Source of the DNA: Uranotaenia lowii
Taxonomy: Eukaryota > Arthropoda > Insecta > Diptera > Culicidae
DNA: 64,000 nt
Assembly: GCF_029784155.1 (NCBI RefSeq)
Contig: NC_073691.1
Location: forward strand, 132,432,714 to 132,496,713
Reading direction: 5' to 3'
The notes below the pieces were generated by a model, which worked only from the letters and a program-made list of their open reading frames with translations, ran no database searches and had not been told where the DNA came from. Positions 33,159-45,038 of this stretch are shown here, one piece after another (the first letter of the stretch is position 1; every line of letters starts with the position of its first letter). The position numbers and the translations under genes were made by a program.

Positions 33159-34132
33159 GGGGAGAATGAGGATACTTGATCCCTGGGGATACTTGATTCC
33201 TCAGCTATATCTTGAAACAGGAATGTCTTACAAAGATCAAATGTTCTAGAAAAATGTGCCAAAATGAGCAAAATAACAATGCTTGTAGTTTAAAATTTTT
33301 TAACACAATAATTGTTTGAGTAATTGAACTTTGTTTGAAAAATTTCACAAAATGTAACTTGAAGATCTTTTTTCTTCACTTTAAAATGTTCCTTACATGG
33401 GAAAATTATGAAAAAAATATTTGTTCCAATATATCAATCGTTCGAGCGTAAAATGAACTTCATAATGCCATATTTTCAAATCATTGGAAAACTCTCAACT
33501 TTTTTCAGAAAAAGTTTTCTAAAATGTTTATTATGGGTACAATTGATCCCCTAGAGTTGGGTACAATTGATCCCTCTTCCAAATGGCATATTCCTCTTCT
33601 GAATTGATCGTTATGATTGCTGATTACGAAATTACTAATAATTATCCAAAAACTAATATTTATCAAACAATTGTCTGAAGAAAAGAGCAAAAATAATTAA
33701 TTTTCTCTTAATTATAAAAAATAGCGCCTTTAAGTATGCAATGTTATTAGCGTTGAGACAAAGTTATAGAATTTTCTTCTTATGTCTGCTATAAATTGTG
33801 AAATGAGAACAAACATTACCAAAATAGTCAATAAACACTCTATCTTGGGGTTTTGTTTGATTTATATACAAGGATTAGGGCTTCCTGAATAAATGATCAA
33901 GTCTACTTCAATAGGGAATCATGTCTCCCCTAACTTCAGAAAAATCGCAATTTTTTACTCCCACGAAAATGCTTCTAGTTCATCAACGGGTTCAAGTATC
34001 GTTCTAATTTTTGGAGCATAGAAACTTGAAGTTACAAGCTGTCAGAAAATGTCAAATACGGCGAGTTGCTAATTTTTTCCAAAAAGATATGGTGAAAATA
34101 AGAAAAGGGGATCAAGTATCCCCACTCTCCCC
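33159..34132. mobile_element. TIR element, TA flanks, GGGGAGA termini, nested in the outer hAT
   Basis: The left end GGGGAGAATGAGGATACTTG and the complement of the right end GGGGAGAGTGGGGATACTTG are inverted repeats, each followed by ATCCC. TA borders at 33157-33158 and 34133-34134. Internal GATACTTGATCCC and ACAATTGATCCC words recur. No transposase. Confidence 0.8.
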
Positions 34133-35571
34133 TATAGTTTATTCCAGGTTTCCTGGAAATATTCAGGCATGCTCATAAATCCAATAAAGAATCCAGATAA
34201 GTCAAATCTGGCCGGGATGTCCAGATACTTCACGAGTTTTGCTCGGGTTAGTTCAGATTATTTGCTAAATCAAAAAAAAATCAAAAATCAAATGAGGGGC
34301 ATTAATTTGGAAGAAATAGAAAGCATTGAAATAATAGCTTGAAGCATGGCCGTAGGAACGGGGGGGGGGGGTTTTGGGGGTTAAACCCCCCCCCATGAAG
34401 ATCCAAAAAAACAAGCAAGGTATTATACTCTACACTCAAAATTTTAAATTCAGAACTAAATTATGATAAATGGGTAAGGTTAATCAAGAGTAACAATCTA
34501 GACTAAAAACTTATGCCCAAACCTCAAAAACCCATCCCAAGTTCAAAATTCTGCTACACAAAATTTTCTCAAATGTAATAGAAATTCAGGTCTGAATATT
34601 AAATTTTAAATTGAATAAAACCTATTTCTGAGGTTTTGATTCCATAACTCCCATCACCAAAATTGTATTCATATTTCGAAATTCGGATTCCGTATCCAGT
34701 TCAGGATTCTTGATTTTCAGTTCGAATAATCATAAGAAATTAGAAATGAAAAGCTGCTTTGAAGTCCTGGTTTAAATTTTGTTTTGCATTTCATATCAAA
34801 TTTGAATCATGTTTTTCAAGATCATATGCAATTCCAAATATGAAAAAAAGAAAAATTTTGTTTTATATTCAAATTCGAAGTTCTTCAACTTAATTCTACA
34901 CAAAATTAAAACATTTAAAGCTTCGATACGACAATCCAAAATTGAAAACTCAGATTCAGATCAATTGAAATTCACATTTTATTTCAGATTCAAAATACAA
35001 ATTTAAAATAAATAATTGAAAAAGTGAATTCAGATCAAACCTGAACAACAGAATTTCATTAACAGATTCATGAATTAGGGCTTGAAAACTTGGTCATAAA
35101 ATTCTGATCTGGTATAAGATTCGGAAATTGTATTTTTTGTACATTTCAGAAATCGTTTTGAAATTCAGATACAGTTTCAAATGGCAATTTTTGAGCTCAG
35201 ATTCAGAAATCAGATTTAGAATTCAGATTCAAATTCAGAAAAAGTTTTAGCTTGTAAATAAATTTTATAACCAACAAAAAAGGTTGATGAATTCAAAAGA
35301 TCATGAACTTAAGATTGCTTGTCAATTCAATTTCCAGATTTCAAATTTTTAATCAAATTAGATTTAAACACAATTCAGCTAAAAATCACAAATAAAATGT
35401 AGAATTTCACTTTATTGTTTTGAGCGAAAAATACATATTTTATTAAAAAAAAATCATCAACAGGATTTTTATTAGAGAATTTACTCTTTATGAAAACTAT
35501 TTGCTGTTAAAGAAACATGAACTTGATCTTCATAAAAACAAAAATCTGCACAAAGTTCTATATTTTATCGG

Positions 35572-37643
35572 TATACTAGCTGACCCGGTGTGCTTTGCTA
35601 CACCTTTCAGAATCAAATGATATTTTCAGAAATTATTCAAATTTTTATTGTTTTTGGTATTATTTTAAATCAAATTATGACGAAATTAATAAGCAACCAC
35701 TATAAAATGAGAGCTTCAGCTGGAGTTTCAAATTGCAACACAAACCATAACTTATATTCTGAATCTTGATTAATAAATTTGTTTTAAAGATCTGATAATT
35801 TTCATCTGTTTCCTTAAGTTTCGCCCTAAAAAAGAAGGGTCCCAAATTAATCGTTCGTAAATAATCTAACTTATAAAGTATGGTTGTTTTTGCTTGATAT
35901 GTTCTGGATTTATGCTAAAAAACTGATTAGAAAGCCCCCCCTGTCTTTCCCTTCACCCCCTGCTGAATGGAGATTGTAATCTTTAATAAATATTTTTTTC
36001 GTTCCCAAAAATCCTCTTATATCAAATATAGTTCCATTGGTTGATAAGTATTTAAGCTTTACAACATAAATTGTATGGAGCCCCTTTCTTTCTTTCCCTC
36101 TCTACACTGTAAAGCATAAGAGTCTATAACAATCGTAGAAACATATCTCGTAACCAAGTACCTTTCCATGCCATATTTGTTTCCATTTGTTGGCTTCGTA
36201 AGCATAAATTGAGAACATATGCTAACAAAATTGTATTGGGCTCACCTCCCTCCTCCCATGTACCTTCTCACTGAAAGGAGGATGATGTGTCAAATAATCA
36301 TAGAGTCATACCAAAATGATTTTCCATGTTAAGTATTGTCCATTTCTCGGATTTTGTAAAATAAAAGTTAAATGTAAGCTTCCCTCTTCCCTTCCTATAT
36401 TCCATGCCATGCCAAATTTGGTTTTATTTACGTAGTAAATTTTTGAGTTTTGTATAAACTTGAAAGGGAGTACCATCCCCCTTTCCGTTCTCTTCTTTTA
36501 ATAGAGGGGTGATAACTAAATATTCATAAAAGTATTTTTCGTACTCAAATACTTTTTGATGCCAAATTTGGTTTCATTGGCTCGATTAATTCTCGAGTTA
36601 TGGAAAAAAATGGAAACCCCCCCTTCTTCCTTTATATCTTACCGCTTAAAAGGTACGGCTTCAATTTATAATAGAAACATTTCTCGTATCCAAATACACT
36701 CACATGTCAAATATGGTTCAATTTGCTTGATCAGCTCTCCAGTTATACTGAAAATTGTAAGGGAGACCTCGCCTCCCCCTTTTCATCCACCTCTTCGAAA
36801 GAGTGAGGGATACCAAATATTCATAATAGCATTTCTCGTACCCAAATATCGTTCCATGCCAAATTTGGTTCCATTTGCTGTTTTAGTTCTTGAGTTATGC
36901 AGTAAAAATTGTATGAAACTCCCCTCCCTCTTTCCTTCCACCCCGCTGTAAGAAGGAAGGAGTCTCAAACAATCATTAGAACATGTCACGTTCCCAAATA
37001 CCCGCCCATGCCAAGTTTGGTTCCATTTGCTTAATTACTTTCTTAGTTATGTTGAAAACTATAAAAGAGGCCCCTCCCCCTTTATATCTCCCTACTGGAA
37101 AGAGGGAGGGGTCTCAAATTATCATAGAAATATTTTTCGTATCCAAATACCCTCCCATGCCAAATTTGGTTCAAATTGCTTTATTAGTTTTTGAACTATA
37201 TAAAAAAATATGAAAAAGGCCCCTCCCCCTTTCATCTGGAAAGAGGGAGGGGTCTCAAATAATCATTGAAATATTTTTCGTATCCAAATACCTTCACATG
37301 CCAAATTTGGATCCAATATCTTGATTAGTTCTCGAGTTATATGAAAAATTGTAAGGTAGCCCCCCTCCCCCCTTTCTATCACGCCACTGAAAGGAGGGAG
37401 GGGTACCTTATATTCATAGAAATATTCCTCGTTCCCAAATACCACCCCATGCCAAATATGATACCATTTGCTTGATGGGTTCTCGAGTTATGCAAAAAAT
37501 TGTCTTTTGTTTGGGAGGCCCCTCCCCCGCTTCATGAGAGAGGGAGGGGTCTCAAACCACAATAGGAACCTTCCCCTGCCTCCAATACCCCCACCTGCCA
37601 AGTTTCACGCAAATCGGTTCAGTAGTTTCCGAGTCTATAGGGA

Positions 37644-37684
<41 letters not shown>

Positions 37685-37706
37685 AATTCATTTTTATATA
37701 TATAGA
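35572..37706. repeat. dispersed repeat built of about 150-bp tandem units, ending in a CAGA microsatellite
   Basis: It starts ACTAGCTGACCCGGTGTGCT and ends TTCATTTTTATATATATAGA. From about 36100 to 37620 roughly ten units of about 150 bp follow each other. Each has CCATGCCAAATTTGGTTCCA, then TTAGTTCTCGAGTTATG, then a CCCCTCCCCC tract, then GAGGGAGGGGTCTCAAA. The final unit changes to CCAAGTTTCACGCAAATCGG, then runs into CAGA repeats. A related start word occurs at 44588 (CTAGCTGATCCCGTACGAAC). Open frames such as 36556-36951 are by-products. Confidence 0.75.
37645..37684. repeat. (CAGA)n microsatellite
   Basis: About ten copies of ACAG in a row, close to the 3' end of the tandem-unit repeat. 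Confidence 0.95.
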
Positions 37707-38581
37707 TTGTTTAACATTATTAACACATAAAGAACACCAAAATTCGGCATTTTATATTTCAGAAACCAATAGACCAAAAACAGCTGATTTAATTTATTTG
37801 ATTAACGTGTTTAATTTTGTAGAATGAACTTTCATTATTCGATTCATAACATTTGAATTTTCCATTCTAATGGAGCATATTAGCAGCATGCGAAAAAACG
37901 CAATATCTCTTTGGTCAACAATGTGTTTATATTCAAGTTTTTTTAAAGCTAAATTGCAAACTAAAATCATTAATTTGGTTGAAGTTTTCTCCAAGCAAAT
38001 TTGATCCGAAAATCTGATGATTTTTATCTTTCACTTTTTTAATAAGATATATTTTCATCGAAGTTCAAAATCTTTGAATTTGTAAAAAAGTTTGGAAGAT
38101 TGGGCTTGTTTGATTTGAGTATAAGATTTTTTTTGAAAATGGAAGGCTCTCCTAAAAACTTATTTTATGCTCATATCAATTAAGTATGTCCTACCAGACT
38201 CGTAAACAAATTCAAAGATTTGAACCATCTATGAAAGCGAATTAAGTTCACCTTTTTGCTTAAGGACCAATTTTCTAATGTCACGATTTTATACGAAAAC
38301 TATTAATGTAAAAGTACTCCAAAATGATTAATCATATAGTTACATAATATATTTAAAATTTGTTTGTATTCGTGCATTGTTGATCAAAAAATCGTTGGTA
38401 AAAATCAGTTACCAAAACCCCCCCCATGAGTCGGTTCTTCCTACGGCCCTGGCTTGAAGTGTTTTTTTCAATAGAAAACTCAATAGAATATTCGGCCGAA
38501 TATACGTTTGGCCGAATAGTTGAAAAGCTCAATATTCGGTATTCGGCCGTTCGCCGAATACCACTATTCGGTACATCTCTA

Positions 38582-38613
38582 GTATGTATGTATGTATGTA
38601 TGTATGTATGTAG
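38582..38613. repeat. (GTAT)n microsatellite
   Basis: About eight copies of GTAT directly at the right border of the outer hAT element. Confidence 0.95.
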
Positions 38614-40139
38614 ATAATCCATGGGTGCACGGATTCACCACAGTTTCGTTAATGTATGCGCTGAATTGCATTCTTTAGATTGTGAGTTCGGCTAATCTTC
38701 AATGCGAATCACCACATACCGGACACTATGGCTTCGAGTGAACTGTCATGTAATGAATGTGGAATTTTGGTTTGGTTCTAAACATTGTGAGAAAATTGGC
38801 ATGACATTTTCGGTGTCCCAATAATTTCGTGTTCGCCCTTTAGGATATGAGATATTTTTAATTTAATTTCTTTCAGCCAAATACAATGCGGTTGCGCTGA
38901 GCGGACAGTGCCAGTTTTTAGAGAGTGTGGTTATGCCGGTTCGGCTTAAAATCTTATACTGAAAATTCCACCTCCAAGGAAGTTCATTATTGGATTCTGA
39001 TATATGTGTGTAGTAGCGCACTAAGCATGCCTCGCCTTGAGCAAAATGTCCGCATAACGATACCTTCATCAACACATTTTTGAATGAATCTTATTAGGTT
39101 GAAGTTTCCTATGATTTTGATGGTATCTTATGAATGATGCTTCAACGAATTTAAAACCTAATTACTTTATTGGGCAAAAAAATCCTCATTCAACGAATAA
39201 CATTGTACATTAGAGCGCTGCAAGCTTTGCATGAAAATTTCAAATTAATGAATTACTACACCTCCCCTAATTTTTGGTTTTTTTACTGTCAGAAAAAGCA
39301 ATAGAACTTTTGGAAGCGAAACATTAGTCCAGAATTAGTGCCACGATTTTCAAGTTTGTGTGGAAATTTTAATGGGAAAAAACTATCCATTCTAAAATCA
39401 CTAAAGATGTACCGTCAAACGGGGCATCATGCAACAGCGGGATTAGATGCAACATTTATACAACACTACGCTGAATCAATTTTTTATTTCATGTATTGTT
39501 ATAAAGTTATCTTCTAATGATTACAAAATGATGATGACATAATTTCTCGCATCTTAAGCTAGTTTTTTGAAGTTTTTTTATTTTTATATAAAATTTGAAA
39601 AATCGAGCAATAAATGTACAAATTTTAACAATTTTTGATGCCGTAAATAACTTTACCCAGTATGACGGATTGGCTTGATAATATTACCTACAAACTTTTT
39701 ACTGGATTCCTCATGCTATACCAACACTGTTGGTGTAAAAATATTTTTCGAACAATCAGTCTTTTTTTAAATAAATATTATTATAATTCAGTTAGGTGTC
39801 TAGGGTAAAATGCAAATCAAAGAAACACCTTGTAAATCTCGTTTCCATGTGCTGGAATATGATTGTTTTGCATCACGCATTTTTAAACATTGAAATTTCT
39901 TTCATATAAACGTTTATTTTTATGACTTCAGCTTGTAGAATTTTTCGTAATATTATCTAACCCTTAAATGTAGGCAGCATCCTTATTTTCAGAAAAAAAT
40001 GTGAAAATTAGTCTCTAGAGACCAAAATGCAATTGGTGTTTTCTTGCGTAGTGGTCTTTAATGCATCTCAAATATATTAAAAACTATAAATTTTCATACG
40101 TGTTCATAAGATTTTTTCATTAAAAACAAAGTTTTTTTT
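38614..40139. other. unassigned sequence
   Basis: 38640-39080 is less AT-rich with no supported exon. At 39410 the word ACCGTCAAACGGGGCATCAT looks like the end of another TIR family, but no partner end was found. Confidence 0.4.
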
Positions 40140-40656
40140 TGCAAGTTACCCCATTTTCTGCGTATTTTACAGTGCGTATTTTATCGGTGCTCAAAAATTA
40201 CGATATTTATGTTACTTAAGAACCTAGTTAGTTTTTAAAAAATATTTTTGTTAAGATGATAACGAGATTTCTATTAACTTAAAAATTAATATTATAGGAA
40301 CTACAAAACAGTTCCTAATGAAAATTTATTTGAGAAAATTCGTACTTTCTTCGAAAGCCGCCGACCGTGGCCTAGAGAATAGCGATCAAGTCTTCTAAGC
40401 CAGAGGTCATGAGATCGAGTCTCGGTCACGGCATACATAGTACTCTTTCTGTGGGTTGGTGGTATTAGCATTAGTAAAATGCTAGCCATATTATTTTCTT
40501 GAAAGATGTACCCTTTAGTCTTAAGTAGAATTTAGATCTCTTCAAAGAAACATGAAGTTTCACTGAGATCCTATATGTGTGTGTTCGTTAAATTACCACC
40601 TTTTAAAAATGGAGTGCCTCATATGCCCCGGGTGCTCGTTATGCCCTTATCTCCCC
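40140..40656. mobile_element. truncated copy of the GGGGAGAT/GGGCATAA MITE family
   Basis: 40150-40355 and 40605-40656 follow the right part of the element at 45039-46378 (TGCTCAAAAATTA, GAAAATTTATTTGAGAAAAT, GGGTGCTCGTTATGCCCTTA), ending CTCCCC/TA. The left part is missing and a SINE interrupts it. Confidence 0.7.
40357..40600 (+). mobile_element. tRNA-derived SINE
   Basis: 40361-40432 is tRNA-like: an A-box-like TGGCCTAGAGAATAGC, an anticodon-arm-like centre, a B-box-like GAGATCGAGTCTC, and CCGTG near the 5' side pairing with CACGG at the 3' side. About 170 bases of unrelated tail follow, ending in TGTGTGTG. It interrupts the MITE copy at 40140-40656. The family was not identified. Confidence 0.6.
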
Positions 40657-40659
40657 TAT

Positions 40660-41318
40660 CTTTGGGTTCAAAAAATTCTTTGATCCTTGCAGTACATTTC
40701 ATGTGAAAAAACTACAAGCTTAAGTTTAACCTAAGAATATATAATTAATTTTATTAAAAAAAATATTTTAAAATATATTTTATGAATTTTGGCGAGTGGG
40801 TGTTTCACAGAAGAATGGCTAAAACAATCCATGAAATTGTTGAAAACGCTAGCAAGCAAAACTTGCCATTGTTCAAAACTTTTCATTAAATTCAGAACTT
40901 CTGTTTTGTAACGAGTATTACTTTTTGAAGAACTTGAAATTATGCGTAGTTTGCTAGATTTTTTAATCTCATCAATTTTCTTCAAATTGTCTCGGTCCAC
41001 CCTATTTTACGGTGATGAAATAGACAGTTGTTTAAGCTATTTTTAATGGTTCTTTTGCTTGAATTCATGTGAATTATTTTGATTGGAATCGAGAGCTAGT
41101 ATTTTGTTGAAAAGATTTGATTTGTAATAATGTGACTTCTGAATTTTGTTTTTTTTTTTTTCATTTTGATTTAAGATTTATAAACACCTTCTCGCTACAG
41201 TAATTAGGAAATCCATTAGTTTTGATCACAGTTGAAAATCATCTCGCGTCACAAAAGAAACTTTGCTCGACTGGGTAAACGCTGAATTAATTGGTAGTAA
41301 GTAGTCAGTCATCTATCA
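40660..41318. other. AT-rich spacer
   Basis: No feature recognised. Confidence 0.4.
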
Positions 41319-41326
41319 CTCCCCGG

Positions 41327-41713
41327 CAAGGTTGCCGAAAAAAATTCTGTGTTTTCGTGAAAAAAAATTCTGACTTTCTGTGATTTTACCCAAAAATTCT
41401 GTGATGGTTTTCTGTGATGAAAACAGTAGAAATTCCTTTGGAAAGTCATAAAAAAGTGAGCCTTTCTCCCATTTTACTTGAGAAAAGTCAATAAACATTA
41501 TCAATCTTATTATGTTTTTCCAAAACAAAGTTAATAATCCAAAATTTATGTTGATATAAAAAATATAATTTTGGAAAAACGTACAAAACTTAAAAAATCT
41601 GTGAAATCTGTGAATATTTCCAAAATTCTGTGTTCTGTGACACAGAATCTGTGATAAAAATTTGCTCAAAATTCTGTGAAATTACAGATTTTTCTGTGAT
41701 TTCGGCAACCTTG
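41327..41713. mobile_element. hAT-type MITE, 387 bp
   Basis: CTCCCCGG is duplicated exactly at 41319-41326 and 41714-41721. The ends CAAGGTTGCCGAAAAAAATT and the complement of the right end CAAGGTTGCCGAAATCACAG are inverted repeats. The interior is full of TTCTGTGA words. Non-coding. Confidence 0.92.
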
Positions 41714-41721
41714 CTCCCCGG

Positions 41722-43189
41722 TCCACTGAAACGCTTCCAATGAACTATAATTAGACACCCTATCGATCCAATCCATTCATCTTCATCGACTGCCGCTGAC
41801 TGCTGGCACTAAACAACATTCACGTTCACCCCACGACGGGACGGCCTCGCAGCTTGGAAGAGCTTTTCCACGTTTTACAAATAAACAGTGCGCCGCCACT
41901 TTTTTTTTTTCAACAACCCACTCAACATTTTCCAATCATTCCAATCATTGATTGTTCTCCTTTTCTCCACCTTCTTCAACCACTATCGTAACACACTAAC
42001 TGGAGCAAACCCCATTCGGTGGCCACAGAAACAAATTAAGTTGAAATGTTGATATTGATTTTACACGCGATTTTAAACCACATTCTGAGCTGCCGAAGTA
42101 GTATCTATCTCGATAGTTAGATATGTGTTTGTTGTTTTTGTTCCACATTCCATCGCCTCAAGTTCAGGTTCGCATCCTTGGCTTGGCGTTGGAATTGTTG
42201 CTGCTAATATTTCATGAACGGAATGAAACGAAACTATCTATGTGTTGCTGTAGGAATCCATTCATGTGTAGCGAACTTTTCCCGGATAGTTCTCGGAGTG
42301 TACCTTTACTTTCCATGTTGGGTGGTCGGGGGTGGCAAAAGACCAACGGAATGAATATTTCCAGCGCATTAAAGTTTGAAGCACATCGGAGGTGATTTAC
42401 ATTTTTGCCTTATAGTGGTGGGTAGTATTACATACTAAGGTATAGTTCAACAGTCGCTGCCTGTTAAAATCCCAGAAAAACAAAAAAAAAAAAACAGTCG
42501 CTGCCTTCCAAGGGGGAACAACAGCTTGACTTTTGGCAGAGGAAGCCAACAGTCTGGATTTTTTGTGATATCCCCTGCATCGAATATTTGAGCCAGTCTC
42601 AACTAAAGTATACATAAATCAGAGGACCTGTCGTGCGGAATCTTTTCGACTGTTACCTGATTTTGTTATTTTTTGCAGCGCTAGCATAGCTTCGGGGGTG
42701 TTGTTATTATTCATAAGAATTTGAAGGCATTTTTTGAACGGATATCAATGCGGAACACGCATCGCAAGGCAGTTTTGTTTCAGCATCCCAGCTGCTGTTT
42801 TATATTGAAAGATTTTTTTTTCATTTTAAATTTATCTATTTCTTTCTTCTCCATTTTCCATATATTCGAATAATTTAATTTTTTTTTCTGGCGTAGAATA
42901 ACTTTTTCTGCAGGCAAAAATTGAAACCTGAGACCGAATCTCGCGACACAAAAAATTATACCTAAATAGATACCTGAAAAATCATCCTTTCCGAAGGATT
43001 TTCAAGTCAGGTCAGGTCATGCACCATTGAAGCTTATTTCATATTGGGTATAGCAGAATATCATTTCATTTTCAATTCTTAAAATTGGATTCACTTATTT
43101 AATACGCGAAAGCTTAGAGTGCAGAAACGATGTCTGGCGAACGAGAGCCTGATAAATACATACACGGTAGCCTTCGGTGCCTCCTTTAG
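41722..43189. other. unassigned, partly less AT-rich sequence
   Basis: 41730-42110 and 42120-42400 look single-copy. A 12-base word CAGTCGCTGCCT occurs at 42451 and 42495 around an A-run. No exon was supported. Confidence 0.35.
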
Positions 43190-43435
43190 GAGTTTTATAA
43201 AGTGGCACAAAAACTGTCAGCTGGCTCGCTACAACAGAAGAAACAAAAATGATGTTGGTTTTTCAGTACAAAATATTCAATTTTCCCATACAAAACTATG
43301 AGTTCACATTTACCCATGTAAACGTTACTTTAAAATTCAACAAAAAATCATGTATAAGTTTTGGACCAAGACGGAGCTTTTAAGACCCCAGGGTTTGAGA
43401 AATTCAAAAATGACCCCAAATGGACTCAGTCTAAT
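43190..43435. repeat. partial copy of the 19044-20080 element
   Basis: It follows the right third of that element (GGCACAAAAAC..., TTTTTCAGTACAAAATATTC, TTTTGGACCAAGACGGAGCT) and ends GGACTCAGTCTA. Confidence 0.75.
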
Positions 43436-43820
43436 GTGACATGTTTCATATTTTTAAAACCAGTACTGGACTCGGAACGTAAAACATGCTTGCAGAAATT
43501 TATTAGACTACTTTAAATTTGATTTAAAAATCGATTTAGTCTCTTTTAAGAAATTGATGATTTGGGATAACATTGATCAGTCTCTATTTTGACGGTTTAA
43601 AAGAGTTTTCTTGATCATAAAGTATACAAAACACCCTCATAATACATACAAATGCTAGTAATTGTTAAACTAAGACAGTTCGTGTGTTAAGGCCGAACAA
43701 CAATTAAAATCGATACATGGACAATGATGTTCCATAAATTAAGGGGCTAAATTTTTTAACATTACTTATAAAAATAAACTACAAAAAGATGAAATTTTGC
43801 CTTCATTCAATTCTCTAGGC
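43436..43820. other. AT-rich spacer
   Basis: No feature recognised. Confidence 0.4.
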
Positions 43821-44600
43821 CAGGGGTTTTCTGATCGTGCTCCGCGAAGCGTTTGAAAGTGCTCCGCGACGTACGCTACGAAAATCATAAACCAACCTTG
43901 ATCAGTGGCCTGGTAGAAATCGTTCAAAGTCCACTGGAAAACAGCTGATCAACTGTCAATCCTGTTCAATTGATTTCGATTAGGTTTCATTGAACACACC
44001 TACACTTATGTTGTAGAATTTAAGCGCGTGCGACAGAAACAAAAACAAGCAAAGAGCTGTTGGCAAACAACGTCAACGATTGGATTTGTTTTTTTTTAAA
44101 TTCAAGTTAAAAAAAAATTGGGGATTGGAATCACCATGGATCGCTGGTTAAAATACGGAACACTTGCTAAACCAGAATCATCCAGGAGCACAGCCAACAT
44201 GTATGAATAAGTGAGCAGGATGAAAACACAACTGCCACTGGTGATGCATCAAATGCAGAACCTCCATGGACGTTGAGCTGGACCTTGGAGCTTGGTAAAT
44301 TCGATTCTCATGTCTGACAATACGATTTCTCGGCGAATTTGTGACATGGCTGAAGAGGTTGAAAGCATTTTATTTTCTCTTCAAATTTTGCTATGGAGCT
44401 TGACGAATCCACAGATGTAGCAGAACTAGCAATTCTGATGCTATTTGTTCTTTATCAAGGTTCTGAATGTTTCGAAGAAGGTTTGTTCCTTTTCAAAAGT
44501 TTTACCAACTTTCACAATGGGGGCTGAAATTTTCAAGCTGATTGATATGTTACGGACAACAATATTCCATTGGATAATTGTATTGATGTACTAGCTGATC
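43821..44600 (+). pseudogene. hAT transposase remnant, ZBED5/SCAND3-like
   Basis: The element starts CAGGGGTTTTCTGATCGTGC with TGCTCCGCGAAGC words, as in ZBED-type hAT elements. From 44136 a start MDRWLKYGTLAKPESS is readable, broken by a stop after 24 codons. At 44387-44520 FAMELDESTDVAELAILMLF and the following residues match the conserved block that opens the catalytic domain of this family. After a stop and a frameshift TDNNIPLDNCIDVLAD follows. The copy then breaks off at 44588, where a CTAGCTGATCCCGTACGAAC repeat begins. Several stops and the missing C-terminal half make it non-functional. Confidence 0.75.
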
Positions 44601-45036
44601 CCGTACGAACTTCGTTTCGCTTTAAATCATTGGTACGTCAAAATGAGTTTAGAAAATGAATTGGAAACATTCTTTCGACAATTTTGGGGAAAAAATTCAA
44701 CAGTGTTTAAATTTGCTAATATTACTATTACTTGAAATTCAAATTAAACGGTTGATTGTTTTTTTATTAAAATTTATGTGAGAGTGTTTTCTTCTCGATC
44801 GGTTGCAAAATCTAGACATTATGGCAGAAACATGTACTATTTCTTTATGTGCACGACTCTTTTGCTTGGCATTCACACTTAAATTGGTATCAATTAACTG
44901 CCTCCAACAAAATTGTTGCACAAAACACTGATCTTTCAATGAAACCCTCTTTTTCTGTCCCATGGCCCGAAATTCGATAATTGAAACCAACTTTACGTTC
45001 CTCAAAACTCCCTTGTGCCATTTTTTCTTTTCAAAT
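44601..45036. other. repeat-derived sequence, unassigned
   Basis: It begins within the CTAGCTGATCCC repeat. A minus-strand frame at 44739-45005 is open but unrecognised, and another frame reads MAQGSFEERKVGFNYRISGH before stops; it may be a decayed transposon gene. Confidence 0.3.
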
Positions 45037-45038
45037 TA

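Larger units (their letters stand above)
34345..38451. mobile_element. inner hAT-type element, CAGGGCCGTAGGAA termini
   Basis: GCTTGAAG is duplicated exactly at 34337-34344 and 38452-38459. The left end CATGGCCGTAGGAACGGGGG and the complement of the right end CAGGGCCGTAGGAAGAACCG are inverted repeats, with G-runs inside each end. The interior consists of AT-rich sequence and the tandem-unit repeat at 35572-37706; no transposase remnant was recognised. Confidence 0.85.
32861..38581. mobile_element. outer hAT-type element, TAGAGATGTACCGAATATTC termini
   Basis: The left end TAGAGATGTACCGAATATTC and the complement of the right end TAGAGATGTACCGAATAGTG are inverted repeats. GTATGTAT is found exactly at 32853-32860 and 38582-38589. 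Both subterminal regions are packed with ATTCGGCCGAATA palindromes. The 8-bp duplication is typical of hAT, although the right copy lies in a GTAT microsatellite, which weakens it. The original element was only a few hundred bases to about 1 kb; the rest consists of later insertions (33159-34132 and 34345-38451). No transposase. Confidence 0.8.

Noticed and set aside
36556..36951. 131-codon open frame and others nearby on both strands
   Set aside because: They are produced by the 150-bp tandem units, which are open in several frames.
38353..38622. Frames with Tyr/Thr/His or Tyr/Val/Cys/Met runs
   Set aside because: They cover the GTAT microsatellite and the hAT terminus.
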